From Brenneria alni (GTDB lineage Bacteria; Pseudomonadota; Gammaproteobacteria; Enterobacterales; Enterobacteriaceae): a DNA stretch of 64,000 bases. Below the pieces are notes generated by a model that was given only the letters and a program-made list of their open reading frames with translations, ran no database searches and was not told the DNA's origin. Made by a program: the position numbers and the translations under genes. The DNA is taken from positions 1-64,000 of the forward strand of contig NZ_MJLZ01000015.1 in the NCBI RefSeq assembly GCF_003666245.1, written 5' to 3'. Shown here piece by piece: positions 24,298 to 33,987 of this stretch; the first letter of the stretch is position 1, and every line of letters starts with the position of its first letter.

Positions 24298-24734
24298 TGG
24301 GATACGCGGCCATAGCTTTCGCGTTGGTGTTCTTCCTGATCGTCGGCAGCGTTGATCTGCGCCGTTCCGAAACACAGTCGGAAAGCATCACCACCAATTC
24401 GGCGTCATCAGTGGCCAATGACATGTTGCGCATCGCCTCTGCGATCAATGATTTTCGTTATGACCATGTAGTGAATGATGGTGCGGTTGAGTTAACACAG
24501 CTGGCTCTGATACCGCTTCCTGATAGCCGGGTCAGTCATGTGGTTTCAGGAGGGCGGTTGTGGGTCTGGACGGCGGATTTCCCTGGTCTGGTCGCGGCGT
24601 TAACCCGTAGCTCTGTTGCCTCTGCTTTGATCTGCGTGGTCAGTCAAGGTCGCCTGAAGATGCTGGATGGTACTGACATGAATTTAATGCTCCCTGCAGG
24701 CGTGGCGGACGGGGATATTGTTTATCTTAACTGA
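24297..24734 (+). CDS. pilM: Type IVB pilus biogenesis protein PilM
   Basis: This 145-residue protein has one N-terminal membrane helix (AAIAFALVFFLIVGSVDL) and a small periplasmic domain with AINDFRYDHVVNDGAVELTQL and GGRLWVWTADFPGLVAAL, as in the R64/SPI-7 PilM family. The ATG overlaps the pilL stop. It is an inner-membrane component of the pilus machine, required in R64 but without a defined biochemical role. Confidence 0.9.
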   Translation: MGYAAIAFALVFFLIVGSVDLRRSETQSESITTNSASSVANDMLRIASAINDFRYDHVVNDGAVELTQLALIPLPDSRVSHVVSGGRLWVWTADFPGLVAALTRSSVASALICVVSQGRLKMLDGTDMNLMLPAGVADGDIVYLN

Positions 24735-24745
24735 CAGGAGCGCAG

Positions 24746-26473
24746 ATGCGGTATCCCGTTTATTTTGGCCTACGCCGGTTCTCGTTAGGCGCGATTGCGT
24801 TAGCGGTGATGCTATCGGGTTGCGCCCTGAATGAAATCGAGAAAATGGAAGACGAGGCCGGCGCGACAGGCCAGCAGGCTCGCCGTATCACAGAGTCGCA
24901 AACGTCCTGGACACAATCTTCCGTTACCTGGGTGGATAAGCCCTGGGTGAATTTGAGCCCGATTGCCGTGCCGCAGTCATCTATGGGAGATAGTAAAAAA
25001 CTGGTTTATTGCCCGTTTCAGGTTAACCGTCCAGACGGGTTGTCCTTACTCGAACTGGGGCAACGTCTTACCCGAGTGTGTGGTATTCGGGTTGTTATTA
25101 CCCCTGATGCGGCGCATGTACAATCCGTTGCATTAACCAGCTCTGTGACGCAACAAATGACCGGGGCGCTGCCGGCACCTGATGACAATGGGCGTGTGTC
25201 TTTATCGCGGATCCCTGGCGGCACCTCTGCATCTAATTCAGCATCAGTGCAACCGGCTGTCAGCACGTCAGGCTTACGGCTGGGCTCTCTTAAGTGGGAT
25301 GGTAACGGCGTTGGTGTCGCAGGCCTGTTGGATAATGTTGCGAGTCAGTTGGGATTATCCTGGCGAGCGGATAATGCCAACCAGGTCGTATTTTACTATA
25401 CCGAAACCCAAACCTATCAACTGTCCATCCTGAATACTAAAACTGAGAGCACGGCCAGTGTTATTTCGGGTTCTTCAACCAGTATGGGCGCATCCGGAGG
25501 AAGTTCGGCAGCTAGTGCGGCATCCGGAGATGCTAGTTCGTCACAAAAAACGACAACGGATCTGAGCAGCGACCTGTACGAAGATATTCGGAAAACGGTG
25601 GAAACGATGTTAACGCCCCAGCATGGTCGTTTCTGGCTGTCTGCCGCCAGTGGTTCGTTGACCGTAACGGATACGCCGGAAGTTCAGGCTCGCGTTGCCC
25701 GCTATGTCGATCATCAAAATGAGGTGTTAAACAGGCAAGTTCAGCTAAACGTTCAACTTATCAGTGTGATCCAGACTAAAACAGATCAACTGGGGCTGGA
25801 TTGGTCGCTCGTTTATAAGTCGCTGAATAACGTTGGCGCCACAATGACGGGGAGCTTCAGTGGCGTTGCGGATAACGCCATGAGCGGTGGCGTATCTATT
25901 TTGGAAAGTGCAACGGGAAATGCTGCGAAGTTTGCCGGATCCAGCGCACTGATTAAGGCGTTGAGCGAGCAAGGTAACGTCAAAGTCGATATGAGTCAGG
26001 CGGTGCCCACAACGAATCTGTCGCCGGCGCCGTTTCAGTTATCGGATCAGACTGTCTATATCGCCCGCAGCAGCACGACATCCACGACAAATGCCGGGTC
26101 TACCAGTTCTCTCGAACCGGGCATGATCACGACCGGTTTAAACATCACCATGTTGCCGTTCATCAGGGAAAGCGGTGATGTGCAGTTGCAGTTTTCCTTC
26201 AACCTGTCCGATCCGCCGACCATTCGATCGTTTGTAACAGCAGACGGCAACTCACGGATGGACATGCCTTACACCAAAGTACGGTCGCTGACCCGCAAGG
26301 TAAACCTGAGAGCGGGGCAATCACTGGTGTTGACAGGGTTTGAACAGGTTAATACCACAACCAGTAAATCCGGGACATTCACACCTGACAACTTTGTATT
26401 TGGCGGAGGGCGCAGCGGGGATAACACCCGAACATCTTTAGTCATCGTCATTACCCCGGTTGTGTTGAGGTAA
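24746..26473 (+). CDS. pilN: Type IVB pilus secretin PilN
   Basis: This 575-residue outer-membrane secretin is also a lipoprotein (signal ending MLSGCALN). N-terminal domains (LLELGQRLTRVCGIRVVIT) precede a Ser/Gly-rich insert around residues 245-275. The secretin domain follows: DRQVQLNVQLISVIQTKTDQLG-type strand, TNLSPAPFQL, GLNITMLPFI and the final VLTGFEQ...SLVIVITPVVLR. Its multimer forms the pore through which the pilus passes. The organisation matches R64 PilN. Confidence 0.95.
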   Translation: MRYPVYFGLRRFSLGAIALAVMLSGCALNEIEKMEDEAGATGQQARRITESQTSWTQSSVTWVDKPWVNLSPIAVPQSSMGDSKKLVYCPFQVNRPDGLSLLELGQRLTRVCGIRVVITPDAAHVQSVALTSSVTQQMTGALPAPDDNGRVSLSRIPGGTSASNSASVQPAVSTSGLRLGSLKWDGNGVGVAGLLDNVASQLGLSWRADNANQVVFYYTETQTYQLSILNTKTESTASVISGSSTSMGASGGSSAASAASGDASSSQKTTTDLSSDLYEDIRKTVETMLTPQHGRFWLSAASGSLTVTDTPEVQARVARYVDHQNEVLNRQVQLNVQLISVIQTKTDQLGLDWSLVYKSLNNVGATMTGSFSGVADNAMSGGVSILESATGNAAKFAGSSALIKALSEQGNVKVDMSQAVPTTNLSPAPFQLSDQTVYIARSSTTSTTNAGSTSSLEPGMITTGLNITMLPFIRESGDVQLQFSFNLSDPPTIRSFVTADGNSRMDMPYTKVRSLTRKVNLRAGQSLVLTGFEQVNTTTSKSGTFTPDNFVFGGGRSGDNTRTSLVIVITPVVLR

Positions 26474-26476
26474 GCC

Positions 26477-27772
26477 ATGAAACCGTTAAAACGCAATACG
26501 AAAAATATAGAGCCAGCATCACTGGTATTGCCGGTTGGCCGAAATGGATGGGTTGCCGGATTGAAATGGGTCCCGGAAACGGATGCCGGTACCAAATCCC
26601 GGTTTCGGTTCATCAAGACTTATCCAGGCACGCATCGTGTCACGTTAGGTAAAAAGGGAAAACGCAATATCGGTTATGGGCGCCCGGGTCGTTTGCATCA
26701 GCGCCGGGCACTCTATTCTCTGGCGGCTGCATTCCTTCAGCGAGAAGGTGATAACAGTTATGGCGTTTATCAGATTGATGATGCACGTTGGTTATTCCTG
26801 GCCACATTGAATGGTCAGCCGTCAGTGATGGGGGATGTAGTAGGTACTCTGAATGATGTTCAGTCCGCGCTTACACGTTTTCTATCTTTTAACGATGCGC
26901 CAACTGAGGGCTGGAAAGTAGCAGTATTGCCTGAGTCAGCGACGAGCTGGCAAGTATTGACTCAGCACTTGAGCCGTCAACAACTCAGACAGACGCAACT
27001 GATACGGTTGACATCGCCATATAAAAGGGTGGTTGCCGCGTTGCTGCTGGCTGCCGCAGGAGTTGGGGGCTGGTACTGGCAACAGGAAACCGAACAGGCC
27101 GCGCAGCAAGCGGCAGCGCTGGCTGCATTAAAAGCGGAGCAGGCGAAAGCGCGGCAAAAAGATCAGGGACAGACGCTACCTCATCCCTGGGCGAAGGCCT
27201 GGCCAACATCGTATTTTCTCAGCAAATGTTATTTTACTCGTCAGCCGCTACCGGTCTCAATTACAGGTTGGATCCTGAATGCGGGTGAGTGCGTCAGTGA
27301 TGGTATGCGGTTACGTTATGACGCTCGCCCAGGTAGCACTGCTGCTGATTTTGATCGGCGGGCAAACGAGATCTTTGGCCAGACCGCCTCGTTTAAATTA
27401 TTGGAAGGCGCTAAATCAGGGGATGTGTTTATCCCGTTCATTATTGATAGTGATCCGATCCCATGGCGCGATGAGCCTGTCCCGATGGCCAGGATTCAAC
27501 TGATGCGCTTCGTCTCTCATTTCCAGCGCAGAAATATCGATGTCCCCCTCAGTGAAGTTGTTCCACCTGCCCGTGCGCCGGGGGATTCTTCAGACGAGCC
27601 GGTACAGGATTGGCACGAATACTCCTTTACGATTAATTCTCGCCTGGCGCCGGAATGGCTATTAACCGATTTCGATGAAACTGGCGTTCGTCTTCATAGC
27701 ATTGCTTTCACGTTGAGTGCCGAAGGGCAGTTTGATTACAAAATTCAAGGGCATCTCTATGCGCAAAAATAA
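26477..27772 (+). CDS. pilO: Type IVB pilus protein PilO
   Basis: This 431-residue inner-membrane protein has an N-terminal cytosolic domain (residues ~1-175). One membrane helix (VVAALLLAAAGVGGWYW, ~185) is followed by a Gln/Ala-rich coiled coil and a periplasmic domain with cysteines (FLSKCYF, NAGECVSDGMRLRY). It corresponds to R64 PilO (PilO2), which binds and modulates the ATPase/secretin assembly. It overlaps pilP by 14 bases. Confidence 0.9.
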   Translation: MKPLKRNTKNIEPASLVLPVGRNGWVAGLKWVPETDAGTKSRFRFIKTYPGTHRVTLGKKGKRNIGYGRPGRLHQRRALYSLAAAFLQREGDNSYGVYQIDDARWLFLATLNGQPSVMGDVVGTLNDVQSALTRFLSFNDAPTEGWKVAVLPESATSWQVLTQHLSRQQLRQTQLIRLTSPYKRVVAALLLAAAGVGGWYWQQETEQAAQQAAALAALKAEQAKARQKDQGQTLPHPWAKAWPTSYFLSKCYFTRQPLPVSITGWILNAGECVSDGMRLRYDARPGSTAADFDRRANEIFGQTASFKLLEGAKSGDVFIPFIIDSDPIPWRDEPVPMARIQLMRFVSHFQRRNIDVPLSEVVPPARAPGDSSDEPVQDWHEYSFTINSRLAPEWLLTDFDETGVRLHSIAFTLSAEGQFDYKIQGHLYAQK

Positions 27773-28274
27773 TCTCTGGGGCTTGCTAAACCTGCTGTTC
27801 ATCTTCTCTGTCCAGGCTGAGGATATTGACTCTAAAGCTCAGGGGACACTGCCTGATACACCGGTTACGGTTGGGCAGCTCGAGGCGGTGCAAGCGCACA
27901 ACATGCTATTAGCTGCTCAGGTTGAAAGCGCAAAGCTGCAACGTATGTTGAAAGAGAGCCAGTTATTGCCCATTCAGCAACCTTCTGTTGCGTCATCAGC
28001 ATCAATGCCAATTTCGCTACCAGCGGCCACGGTTTCGCCACAGCCGGGAGTTGTCGCGGCAACACAATCGTTATCTGGATCCGGAAAAGTGGGCAGACCC
28101 ACGCTATTGGAAACGTATGGCAATGGTAAGGCGATGTTCGCCCGGCTCCGCCTAGGTAATGGCGGCACGATTGAAATCGCAAAGGGTGATCGCCTTCCAG
28201 GTACAGAAGTGACAGTCAGTGCCATTTCGGATTCCGTCGTCAAGTTGAGCGATGGCTCATCGCTTTCGTTCTAA
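27759..28274 (+). CDS. pilP: Type IVB pilus biogenesis protein PilP
   Basis: The product has 171 residues from the ATG at 27759 inside the end of pilO. It has a signal peptide (NNLWGLLNLLFIFSVQAED), a helix, a Pro/Ser linker, and a C-terminal domain: PTLLETYGNGKAMFARLRLGNGG-type motif, then KGDRLPGTEVTVSAISDSVVKLSDG, as in R64 PilP. It is a periplasmic alignment component linking inner and outer membrane parts. Confidence 0.92.
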   Translation: MRKNNLWGLLNLLFIFSVQAEDIDSKAQGTLPDTPVTVGQLEAVQAHNMLLAAQVESAKLQRMLKESQLLPIQQPSVASSASMPISLPAATVSPQPGVVAATQSLSGSGKVGRPTLLETYGNGKAMFARLRLGNGGTIEIAKGDRLPGTEVTVSAISDSVVKLSDGSSLSF

Positions 28275-28283
28275 GGAGAGTTC

Positions 28284-29837
28284 ATGTTTCCGATTGATGA
28301 AAGTATTGCTGACTTTGTATTGCTCGAAGACACCGCTGGCGGCGCGGTAAATGTCGTTATCGATACCAACCGGCGTGCTGATCAGCGCGTCCAGTCCTGG
28401 ATAACGCAATTTATTCAGAAAAATCCGCGGGCACAAACAGAGTTTGTTGCTTTGAGTGATTTGCGTGAGCGCCGTAAGAGAAATGTAGATGAAGGTAAAA
28501 GCATCTCCCTTGCCGATCTGGGCGATGTGAGCCCCCGACAAAAAGAAGTCTTACGGTATTTCGAACAAAGTAAGGAATTTCATGCATCTGATATTCATAT
28601 GATTATCGATGCTGAGTTGTGCCGCATCCAGTTCCGTATTCATGGTGAACTGGAGACTGTTGACGAAGTTACCGGCAGCGAGGGGATAGCTCAGGCATCT
28701 ACCATCATTCTGTCAATGTGTGATGTTACAGAAACGCAGTTCTACCCCAATCGCAAACAAGATGGCCGGGTCAAGGCCGAGTTCCTGAGAAGAGTTGGTC
28801 TGTTCGGCGCTCGCTACAGTCATACGCCAACCGCATCGGGGCTCTATGTTGTCATGCGCATTATCCCCGATGACGGCGACAACGTGCCGTCGCTGGAGCA
28901 ACTGGGACTACTGCCCCAGCAGCAGCAACTTTCACAGCAAATGTTACGGACCCCGGAAGGGATCGTTCTGTTAACAGGCCCTACGGGGTCGGGGAAAAGT
29001 ACGACGCTACGCTCGTTTAGTGCGATGTATCTCGAACGGACGCGGGGAAGAAAACGGCTGTTAACCATTGAAGACCCGCCAGAGGGAAGTATCGCCGGTG
29101 CGATTCAGACGCCGATTATTGCAGATAAAAGCAATGCGGAGGCAGTGCAGCAAGCCTGGGACAAAGCGAGTTCATCAGCGTTGCGACTGGATCCAGATGC
29201 GATTTTGATGGGGGAAATCCGCGATGATGTTTCGTTGAAGGCTGCCCTATATGCCTCAGAAACCGGACATCTGGTACTAAGTACGTTGCATGCAAATAGC
29301 GCGGTAGGCTCTCTACGCCGCATGGGATTGATGGGGATATCAGAGGAACTGATTGCTGATCCTCAATTGCTCATCGGTTTGATCAGTCAGCGTTTGGTGC
29401 AGGTCTTATGCCCGCATTGCCGGGTCTCCTGGGGAGAGAAAACACATCTGTTAACTCGTGAACAACGAGAGCGTCTTGAACGTTATTGCAACGTTGAGAA
29501 CGTTTGTCAGGTTGAAAATCTCTATTTTCGTCATGAAGAAGGGTGTTCGCACTGCCAGAAAAAGCTGAACGACCGCATTGTCAGTTGTGGGGTCGTCGGC
29601 CGTAGCGTGGTTGCAGAAGTAATACGCCCGGATGCTCAGTTTATGTCGTTGTACCTGAGCAAAGGACAATTGGCCGCTCGTCAATACTGGATCGATAGCC
29701 TGGGAGGGATCACACGCCGCACTCATCTCTTACACAAACTCAACACAGGCCAGGTCGATGCATTAGATGCCGATCTTGTGTGCCCGCTTGATGAAGACCA
29801 GATGTTGCGGCTGGACAGGGAGTCTATTCATGCGTGA
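28284..29837 (+). CDS. pilQ: Type IVB pilus extension ATPase PilQ
   Basis: This 517-residue GspE/PilB-type ATPase has an N-terminal domain up to ~120, Walker A LTGPTGSGKSTT near residue 233, the Asp box ERTRGRKRLLTIEDPPE, Walker B DPDAILMGEIRDD, and the His box TGHLVLSTLHANSA. Four cysteines (CPHCRVSW, CSHC) form the zinc-binding element of secretion ATPases. It powers pilin assembly. It overlaps pilR by 8 bases. Confidence 0.95.
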   Translation: MFPIDESIADFVLLEDTAGGAVNVVIDTNRRADQRVQSWITQFIQKNPRAQTEFVALSDLRERRKRNVDEGKSISLADLGDVSPRQKEVLRYFEQSKEFHASDIHMIIDAELCRIQFRIHGELETVDEVTGSEGIAQASTIILSMCDVTETQFYPNRKQDGRVKAEFLRRVGLFGARYSHTPTASGLYVVMRIIPDDGDNVPSLEQLGLLPQQQQLSQQMLRTPEGIVLLTGPTGSGKSTTLRSFSAMYLERTRGRKRLLTIEDPPEGSIAGAIQTPIIADKSNAEAVQQAWDKASSSALRLDPDAILMGEIRDDVSLKAALYASETGHLVLSTLHANSAVGSLRRMGLMGISEELIADPQLLIGLISQRLVQVLCPHCRVSWGEKTHLLTREQRERLERYCNVENVCQVENLYFRHEEGCSHCQKKLNDRIVSCGVVGRSVVAEVIRPDAQFMSLYLSKGQLAARQYWIDSLGGITRRTHLLHKLNTGQVDALDADLVCPLDEDQMLRLDRESIHA

Positions 29838-30918
29838 GATGTCCGCCTTTGAGCGTATTCGCTATGAGATCACTCGTCACACGTTTAGCGGCGCCTATCG
29901 CGCCAGGTTCTATTCTGTTTTGCGCTTCTTACTGGAGAACAATAGCCCTCTGCTGGCAGCCATGCAGGAAATTGAGGATGTGCATACCAATTTTGGCGAA
30001 CACTGGCATCCCTATGCTGAATTGACGGCCGATTGTATCCACGCGCTGAGCGATAACAGTGAGGGACATTCGCTGGAAGATGTGCTGGCCAAGTGGGGGC
30101 CGGCCGAAGAGGCCGCACTGGTGAGTGCGGGCATGGCCAGCGGTTCGATACCCGATGTATTGGGGCAGGTTGGAGTGTTGATTGAGGCCCGCCGCGCCAT
30201 CTTTTCTATGGTGTTACAGATGCTGATCTATCCCCTGTTACTGGTTCTGATGGTCGGGGGCATGTTCGGCGTCGTGACGTACGGGCTCAAGCCAGCACTT
30301 GAGCAGATGTCTGATCCTGCTACCTGGTATGGCGCACTCGGTTTGTTGGCGATCATGTCTGATGTCATTGAAAACGCGGGTATTGCCATAGCCGTTGTAT
30401 GTGGCGGATTGGCCTGTCTGGTTTTATGGTCACAGCCTCGCTGGACGGGGCGGTTACGTCTCTGGGCCGATCACCTGATGCCCTGGTCCATTTACAAAGA
30501 ACTGCAAGGCGCTGTGTTTCTGATGAATATCGCCTCATTACTAGAGGCCAACGTAAAAACGCTGGATGCACTGAATCAGTTAAGGCGCTTCGCAGCGCCC
30601 TGGTTATGTGAACGGCTTGATGCCGCGATAGACAACCTGGAGGGGGGGGAACAGCTGGGAAAGGCATTGCGTAACAGCGGCTATCAGTTTCCCAGTAAGG
30701 AAGGCGTCAATTATCTCTACCTACTTACCAGCCGTGACGGCTCAGCCGAGATGATTCGCCGTTACAGCGAAGAGTTTCTGAAAACCAGTCTGATGCGTAT
30801 CCGTTTTCGTATCGTTCGCATGCGCCTCTATTCGTTTCTACTGATTATCGGTTTTTTCATTCTTGTTCTGATGACGATTTTCCAGGTCCAGGACATGAGC
30901 AATTTCATTGGGCAATAA
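29830..30918 (+). CDS. pilR: Type IVB pilus platform protein PilR
   Basis: This GspF-family inner-membrane protein of about 362 residues starts at 29830 behind AGGGAG. It has two cytoplasmic T2SF domains and three to four membrane helices (MVLQMLIYPLLLVLMVGGMF, AIAVVCGGLACLVLW, FLLIIGFFILVLMTIF). It forms the platform on which PilQ rotates or pushes pilins. The layout and length are as in R64 PilR. Confidence 0.93.
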   Translation: MREMSAFERIRYEITRHTFSGAYRARFYSVLRFLLENNSPLLAAMQEIEDVHTNFGEHWHPYAELTADCIHALSDNSEGHSLEDVLAKWGPAEEAALVSAGMASGSIPDVLGQVGVLIEARRAIFSMVLQMLIYPLLLVLMVGGMFGVVTYGLKPALEQMSDPATWYGALGLLAIMSDVIENAGIAIAVVCGGLACLVLWSQPRWTGRLRLWADHLMPWSIYKELQGAVFLMNIASLLEANVKTLDALNQLRRFAAPWLCERLDAAIDNLEGGEQLGKALRNSGYQFPSKEGVNYLYLLTSRDGSAEMIRRYSEEFLKTSLMRIRFRIVRMRLYSFLLIIGFFILVLMTIFQVQDMSNFIGQ

Positions 30919-30946
30919 GAGTATTTATTAAGGAAGGAAAGAGATT

Positions 30947-31543
30947 ATGTCTGATATTACTTATGAACGCGCTTCTAAGCGAGTAAGGCCGCATCGTGGT
31001 TGGGCCATTATGGAGAATGCCGCGGTAGCTTTAGCCGTTATTGGCGTCATCGTGGTCATTCTGGGTAGCATCTATATGCTTTGGGGGCGTAAGAATGTAG
31101 CTTCTGAAGTGACTAGCTATCAGAATTTGATCACCAGTGCGCAAGGTTTGCTGAAAGGTTCCGGAGGGTACAACTTCAGTAGCGGAACAAAGATGACAGG
31201 CTCTCTGATTCAGGTCGGTGGAGCAAAAGGCGTAACAATACAAGGCACTGCTAGTTCGGGAACCGCAACACTCTGGAATACCTGGGGAGGGCAGATCATC
31301 CTCACACCTGTTGCGGCCAATGGGTTTAACAATGGATTCACGCTTACGTCAGAGAAAATTCCTCAGGACGCCTGTATTACGATTGCGACGCGCATGAGTG
31401 CTGGCGGGGTGGTATCTGGCATCACTATCAACAGCAGTTCCCATGCTGACGGTCAGGTCTCACTCGAAACAGCAGGTACGGAGTGTCTGGCCGACAGTGG
31501 TCGAACCGGGCAAAACAAGCTGACTTTTACTGTTAATGGTTAA
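30947..31543 (+). CDS. pilS: Major type IVB prepilin PilS
   Basis: This 198-residue prepilin has a long leader ending at HRG and the mature start WAIMENAAVALAVIGVIVV. It therefore has Trp at +1 and Glu at +5, the type IVB pattern recognised by PilU. The C-terminal domain has cysteines (QDACITI and TECLAD) for the pilin disulphide loop. A strong AAGGAAGGAAAG precedes it by 8 bases, fitting the high expression of a structural subunit. Confidence 0.93.
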   Translation: MSDITYERASKRVRPHRGWAIMENAAVALAVIGVIVVILGSIYMLWGRKNVASEVTSYQNLITSAQGLLKGSGGYNFSSGTKMTGSLIQVGGAKGVTIQGTASSGTATLWNTWGGQIILTPVAANGFNNGFTLTSEKIPQDACITIATRMSAGGVVSGITINSSSHADGQVSLETAGTECLADSGRTGQNKLTFTVNG

Positions 31544-31548
31544 GCATT

Positions 31549-32037
31549 GTGAACAGCGGTGTCTTGCTCATTATTCCGATGCTGCTGTTGCTTCCCGGGG
31601 CGGCATCAGCTTTTTGCTTTGATGCAGCTGGCGCCAAATATCGTATCGATTCGTTGCTGGTAAAAGCAATTGCGACCGGAGAAAGCGCTTTGAACCCTGA
31701 TGCTGTGAATATCAATCGTGATAAAAAAACAAGGCGTGAAGTGAGCCGGGATTATGGTTTGATGCAAGTGAATTCAACCCATATTCCGAAGCTGGTTGCG
31801 ACTTCCGTTATCCGCGACAAACGTGAGTTGCTGACTAAACCATGCCTTAACGTGCAGATCGGCACTTGGATCCTCGCTAAACATTTTCAGGTATGTGGTA
31901 TCAGTTGGAACTGCCTGGGGTCGTATAACGCAGGTTTCCGGAAGGATAGGCATGAGACGCGTGAGTCGTATGCGAACCGCATTTATGCAATTTACAAGCG
32001 GTTGTTAAAGGAAGAGCGCGGGATTGTGCTGCCATGA
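31549..32037 (+). CDS. pilT: Pilus-associated lytic transglycosylase PilT
   Basis: This 162-residue secreted protein starts with GTG at 31549. A signal peptide (LLIIPMLLLLPGAASA) precedes an SLT-fold lysozyme-like domain: KAIATGESALNPDA with the catalytic Glu, DYGLMQVNSTHIP, LGSYNAGF. In the R64-type operons this gene is called pilT, but it is a peptidoglycan-cleaving enzyme and not the retraction ATPase of that name. It opens the wall for pilus assembly. Confidence 0.92.
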   Translation: MNSGVLLIIPMLLLLPGAASAFCFDAAGAKYRIDSLLVKAIATGESALNPDAVNINRDKKTRREVSRDYGLMQVNSTHIPKLVATSVIRDKRELLTKPCLNVQIGTWILAKHFQVCGISWNCLGSYNAGFRKDRHETRESYANRIYAIYKRLLKEERGIVLP

Positions 32038-32687
32038 TATTCCAGTTTAATGCACTCGCGCCCTGGTCACTGGTCATTCTTCTTGGGTTAATGGTTGTTT
32101 TCAGCCAGCTCGCACGTCAGCCACACCAGTTTCTGATTGAATATGGTGTCTCTTATTTATGGGATGAACGCTCAGCTCGTCTGTTTGTGTGGTTCTATGC
32201 GCTGGCCGGCACGCTCATTGTTATTGCGCCGGCACCGCTTTTTGAGCGAATAAGCATACTTCTTTTTCTGGGCTTTATGTTGCAACTGAGCATCATTGAT
32301 GCAATCGCAGGTTGGTTGCCCATTGAGTACACCGGCTCTGGGACGGCGGCGGGCCTGTTGGCCATGTTGGGGCATGGTGACCTACTAAGAATTTTTGGGG
32401 CGATGGCAGGGATTGGTTTTTTTTTCGCTGTCGCCCGGTTTTATTTCAATGCAAGGGCAGAACGTGAGGTGCTCGGACTTGGTGATGTCTGGCTGTCGGT
32501 TGCCATTACAGCGTGGTGTGGATGGTCCGGTACTTTGCAGGCGCTAGTTCTCGGTGTGGCGGGGTTTGTAGTTTGGCATGCCAGCTCTCGATGCCAACGA
32601 AAAGAAGGGCCATTAGGACCCTGGTTGTGTACCGGCGCCATGCTGGCATCAATTAACCGTGTATTCAATCCTGTCGTAGTGTGGTGA
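32034..32687 (+). CDS. pilU: Prepilin peptidase PilU
   Basis: This 217-residue A24-type aspartic peptidase has several membrane helices. The two catalytic aspartates are in LSIIDAIAGWLP (~residue 84) and GLGDVWLSV (~145, the GxGD motif). It cleaves the leaders of PilS and PilV after Gly-Trp-minus-one. It lacks the cytosolic methylase cysteines of full PilD. The ATG overlaps the pilT stop by 4 bases. Confidence 0.93.
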   Translation: MIFQFNALAPWSLVILLGLMVVFSQLARQPHQFLIEYGVSYLWDERSARLFVWFYALAGTLIVIAPAPLFERISILLFLGFMLQLSIIDAIAGWLPIEYTGSGTAAGLLAMLGHGDLLRIFGAMAGIGFFFAVARFYFNARAEREVLGLGDVWLSVAITAWCGWSGTLQALVLGVAGFVVWHASSRCQRKEGPLGPWLCTGAMLASINRVFNPVVVW

Positions 32688-32690
32688 AAG

Positions 32691-33893
32691 ATGAAAATAA
32701 TGTCGATTTTAAATACACGACCGCACCGGCACCGCGGCTGGGCGCTGATGGAAATGGGCGTTGCGTTGCTGATTTTGCTGAGTGCGGCGATATGGGGAAC
32801 CTCGCTTTATCAGAATTATACTCAGGAATTGCAGTATCAGGTCATGGCACAGCAAGGAACACGCTTCAAGTCTGCATTGAAAGGGTATGTTGGGCGTTAC
32901 TACGAAACGTTACTTGGGCAGGCGGGGACGAATACGCCAGTTATTGTTACCGCGACGATGCTGAAGAACACGGGATTCCTGCCGTCAGGGTTCAGTGATA
33001 TGAATTCAGCAGGTCAGCGCTGGCAAGGCGCTGTTGTCAAAAACGCACAGAATACTTCTCAACTTCAAGCATTGACCTATACCCAATCAGGTACTTCATT
33101 GCCTTTCAAGGCACTTCGTTTCATCTCAATGAATATGAATGGTGGCGGTTATGTTTGGGAGACTGGCAAAGTCACCGGCGCGATGGGGGCATGGACTGAA
33201 CCGTTAACGACATTTGGTGTGACAACGACACAGGGGCAAATTGCGGCCGTACTGACAACGGATGAATTGAATGATGCTAAAGAAGAGAGTGACCGTCTTT
33301 ATCGTTTTGCGGTTACAGGAAAGCCTGATTTAAACCGTATGCATACTGCCATCGATATGGGCGGGAATAACGTTGATAACGCCGACCAGATTAATGCTGA
33401 AAATGATATTACGACGAATAATGGCTGGTTGGTCACCAAAAATAATAAAGGTTGGATAAATGAAACCCACGGCGGTGGGTTTTATATGGATGACAGTGAT
33501 TGGGTCAAAGCGATAAACGATAAGGGTGTTCAAGCTGGGAAGGTTTCAGCGACCGGGCGAATCTCTACAGGAGAATATTTAGAGCTACAAAAAGTCGAAA
33601 TTGCCGGCACGACTTGTCTGACAGATGGGACCGTAAGCCGTGATGCTTCTGGCTCGATACTTTCCTGTCAATCCGGTGTGTGGGAAAATGCATTCGAAAG
33701 AGATAAAGATTATTTCACTGTCACTGGAAGTGGGGGACAAATCGCCTCGTTTGAAGATTATTTTTGCACCATAAATGGCTGGAACAAATGGGGGAACACT
33801 CGAACAGGAAGCTTCAATTTATATGTTGAAGACGGATATTGGAAATACTGGAATAACGGTAACTGGCTGAAAATAGACTGCTTCAAGTGGTAA
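32691..33893 (+). CDS. pilV: Pilus-tip adhesin PilV, current shufflon orientation
   Basis: This 400-residue minor pilin has prepilin leader RHRG followed by WALMEMGVALLILLSAAIW (Glu +5). A long constant region runs to CQSGVW (residues ~326-331), encoded by an sfx-like site. After it comes a variable C-terminus of ~70 residues (ENAFERDKDYFTVTG..., ending WLKIDCFKW). In R64 the C-terminus of PilV is the tip adhesin that picks recipient cells by their lipopolysaccharide. The alternative end is stored on the minus strand at 33988-34275. An alternative start is the ATG at 32700. Confidence 0.94.
   Translation: MKIMSILNTRPHRHRGWALMEMGVALLILLSAAIWGTSLYQNYTQELQYQVMAQQGTRFKSALKGYVGRYYETLLGQAGTNTPVIVTATMLKNTGFLPSGFSDMNSAGQRWQGAVVKNAQNTSQLQALTYTQSGTSLPFKALRFISMNMNGGGYVWETGKVTGAMGAWTEPLTTFGVTTTQGQIAAVLTTDELNDAKEESDRLYRFAVTGKPDLNRMHTAIDMGGNNVDNADQINAENDITTNNGWLVTKNNKGWINETHGGGFYMDDSDWVKAINDKGVQAGKVSATGRISTGEYLELQKVEIAGTTCLTDGTVSRDASGSILSCQSGVWENAFERDKDYFTVTGSGGQIASFEDYFCTINGWNKWGNTRTGSFNLYVEDGYWKYWNNGNWLKIDCFKW
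33665..33683 (+). promoter_or_regulatory. sfx-like shufflon recombination site, plus orientation
   Basis: CTGTCAATCCGGTGTGTGG lies in frame within pilV and encodes CQSGVW. It differs from the R64 consensus GTGCCAATCCGGTnnnTGG at two positions. An inverted partner is at 34258-34276. Recombination by Rci at this site swaps the 3' end of pilV. Confidence 0.88.
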
Positions 33894-33950
33894 CAGAATA
33901 CCGGCGACAGCAGTTACTGATGCACATGATCAAGATCTGCCAATCGCCTG

Positions 33951-33979
33951 AGAAGTGGCCGACTCTGTAGGCCACTTCT
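33951..33979. terminator. Hairpin between the two pilV ends
   Basis: AGAAGTGGCC (33951-33960) and its exact complement GGCCACTTCT (33970-33979) with a 9-base loop. It sits between the stop codons of the two convergent pilV ends, so it could stop or protect the pilV transcript in either orientation. No strong U-tract follows on either strand. Confidence 0.5.
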
Positions 33980-33987
33980 GAAAGACT

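Noticed and set aside
31549-32037. Pilus retraction ATPase, from the name pilT
   Set aside because: The protein has a signal peptide and transglycosylase motifs and no Walker box; the name follows R64 usage.
33951-33979. A third sfx site in the shufflon
   Set aside because: Nearby CTGCCAATCGCC matches only the first half of the sfx core and lacks the GGTnnnTGG end.
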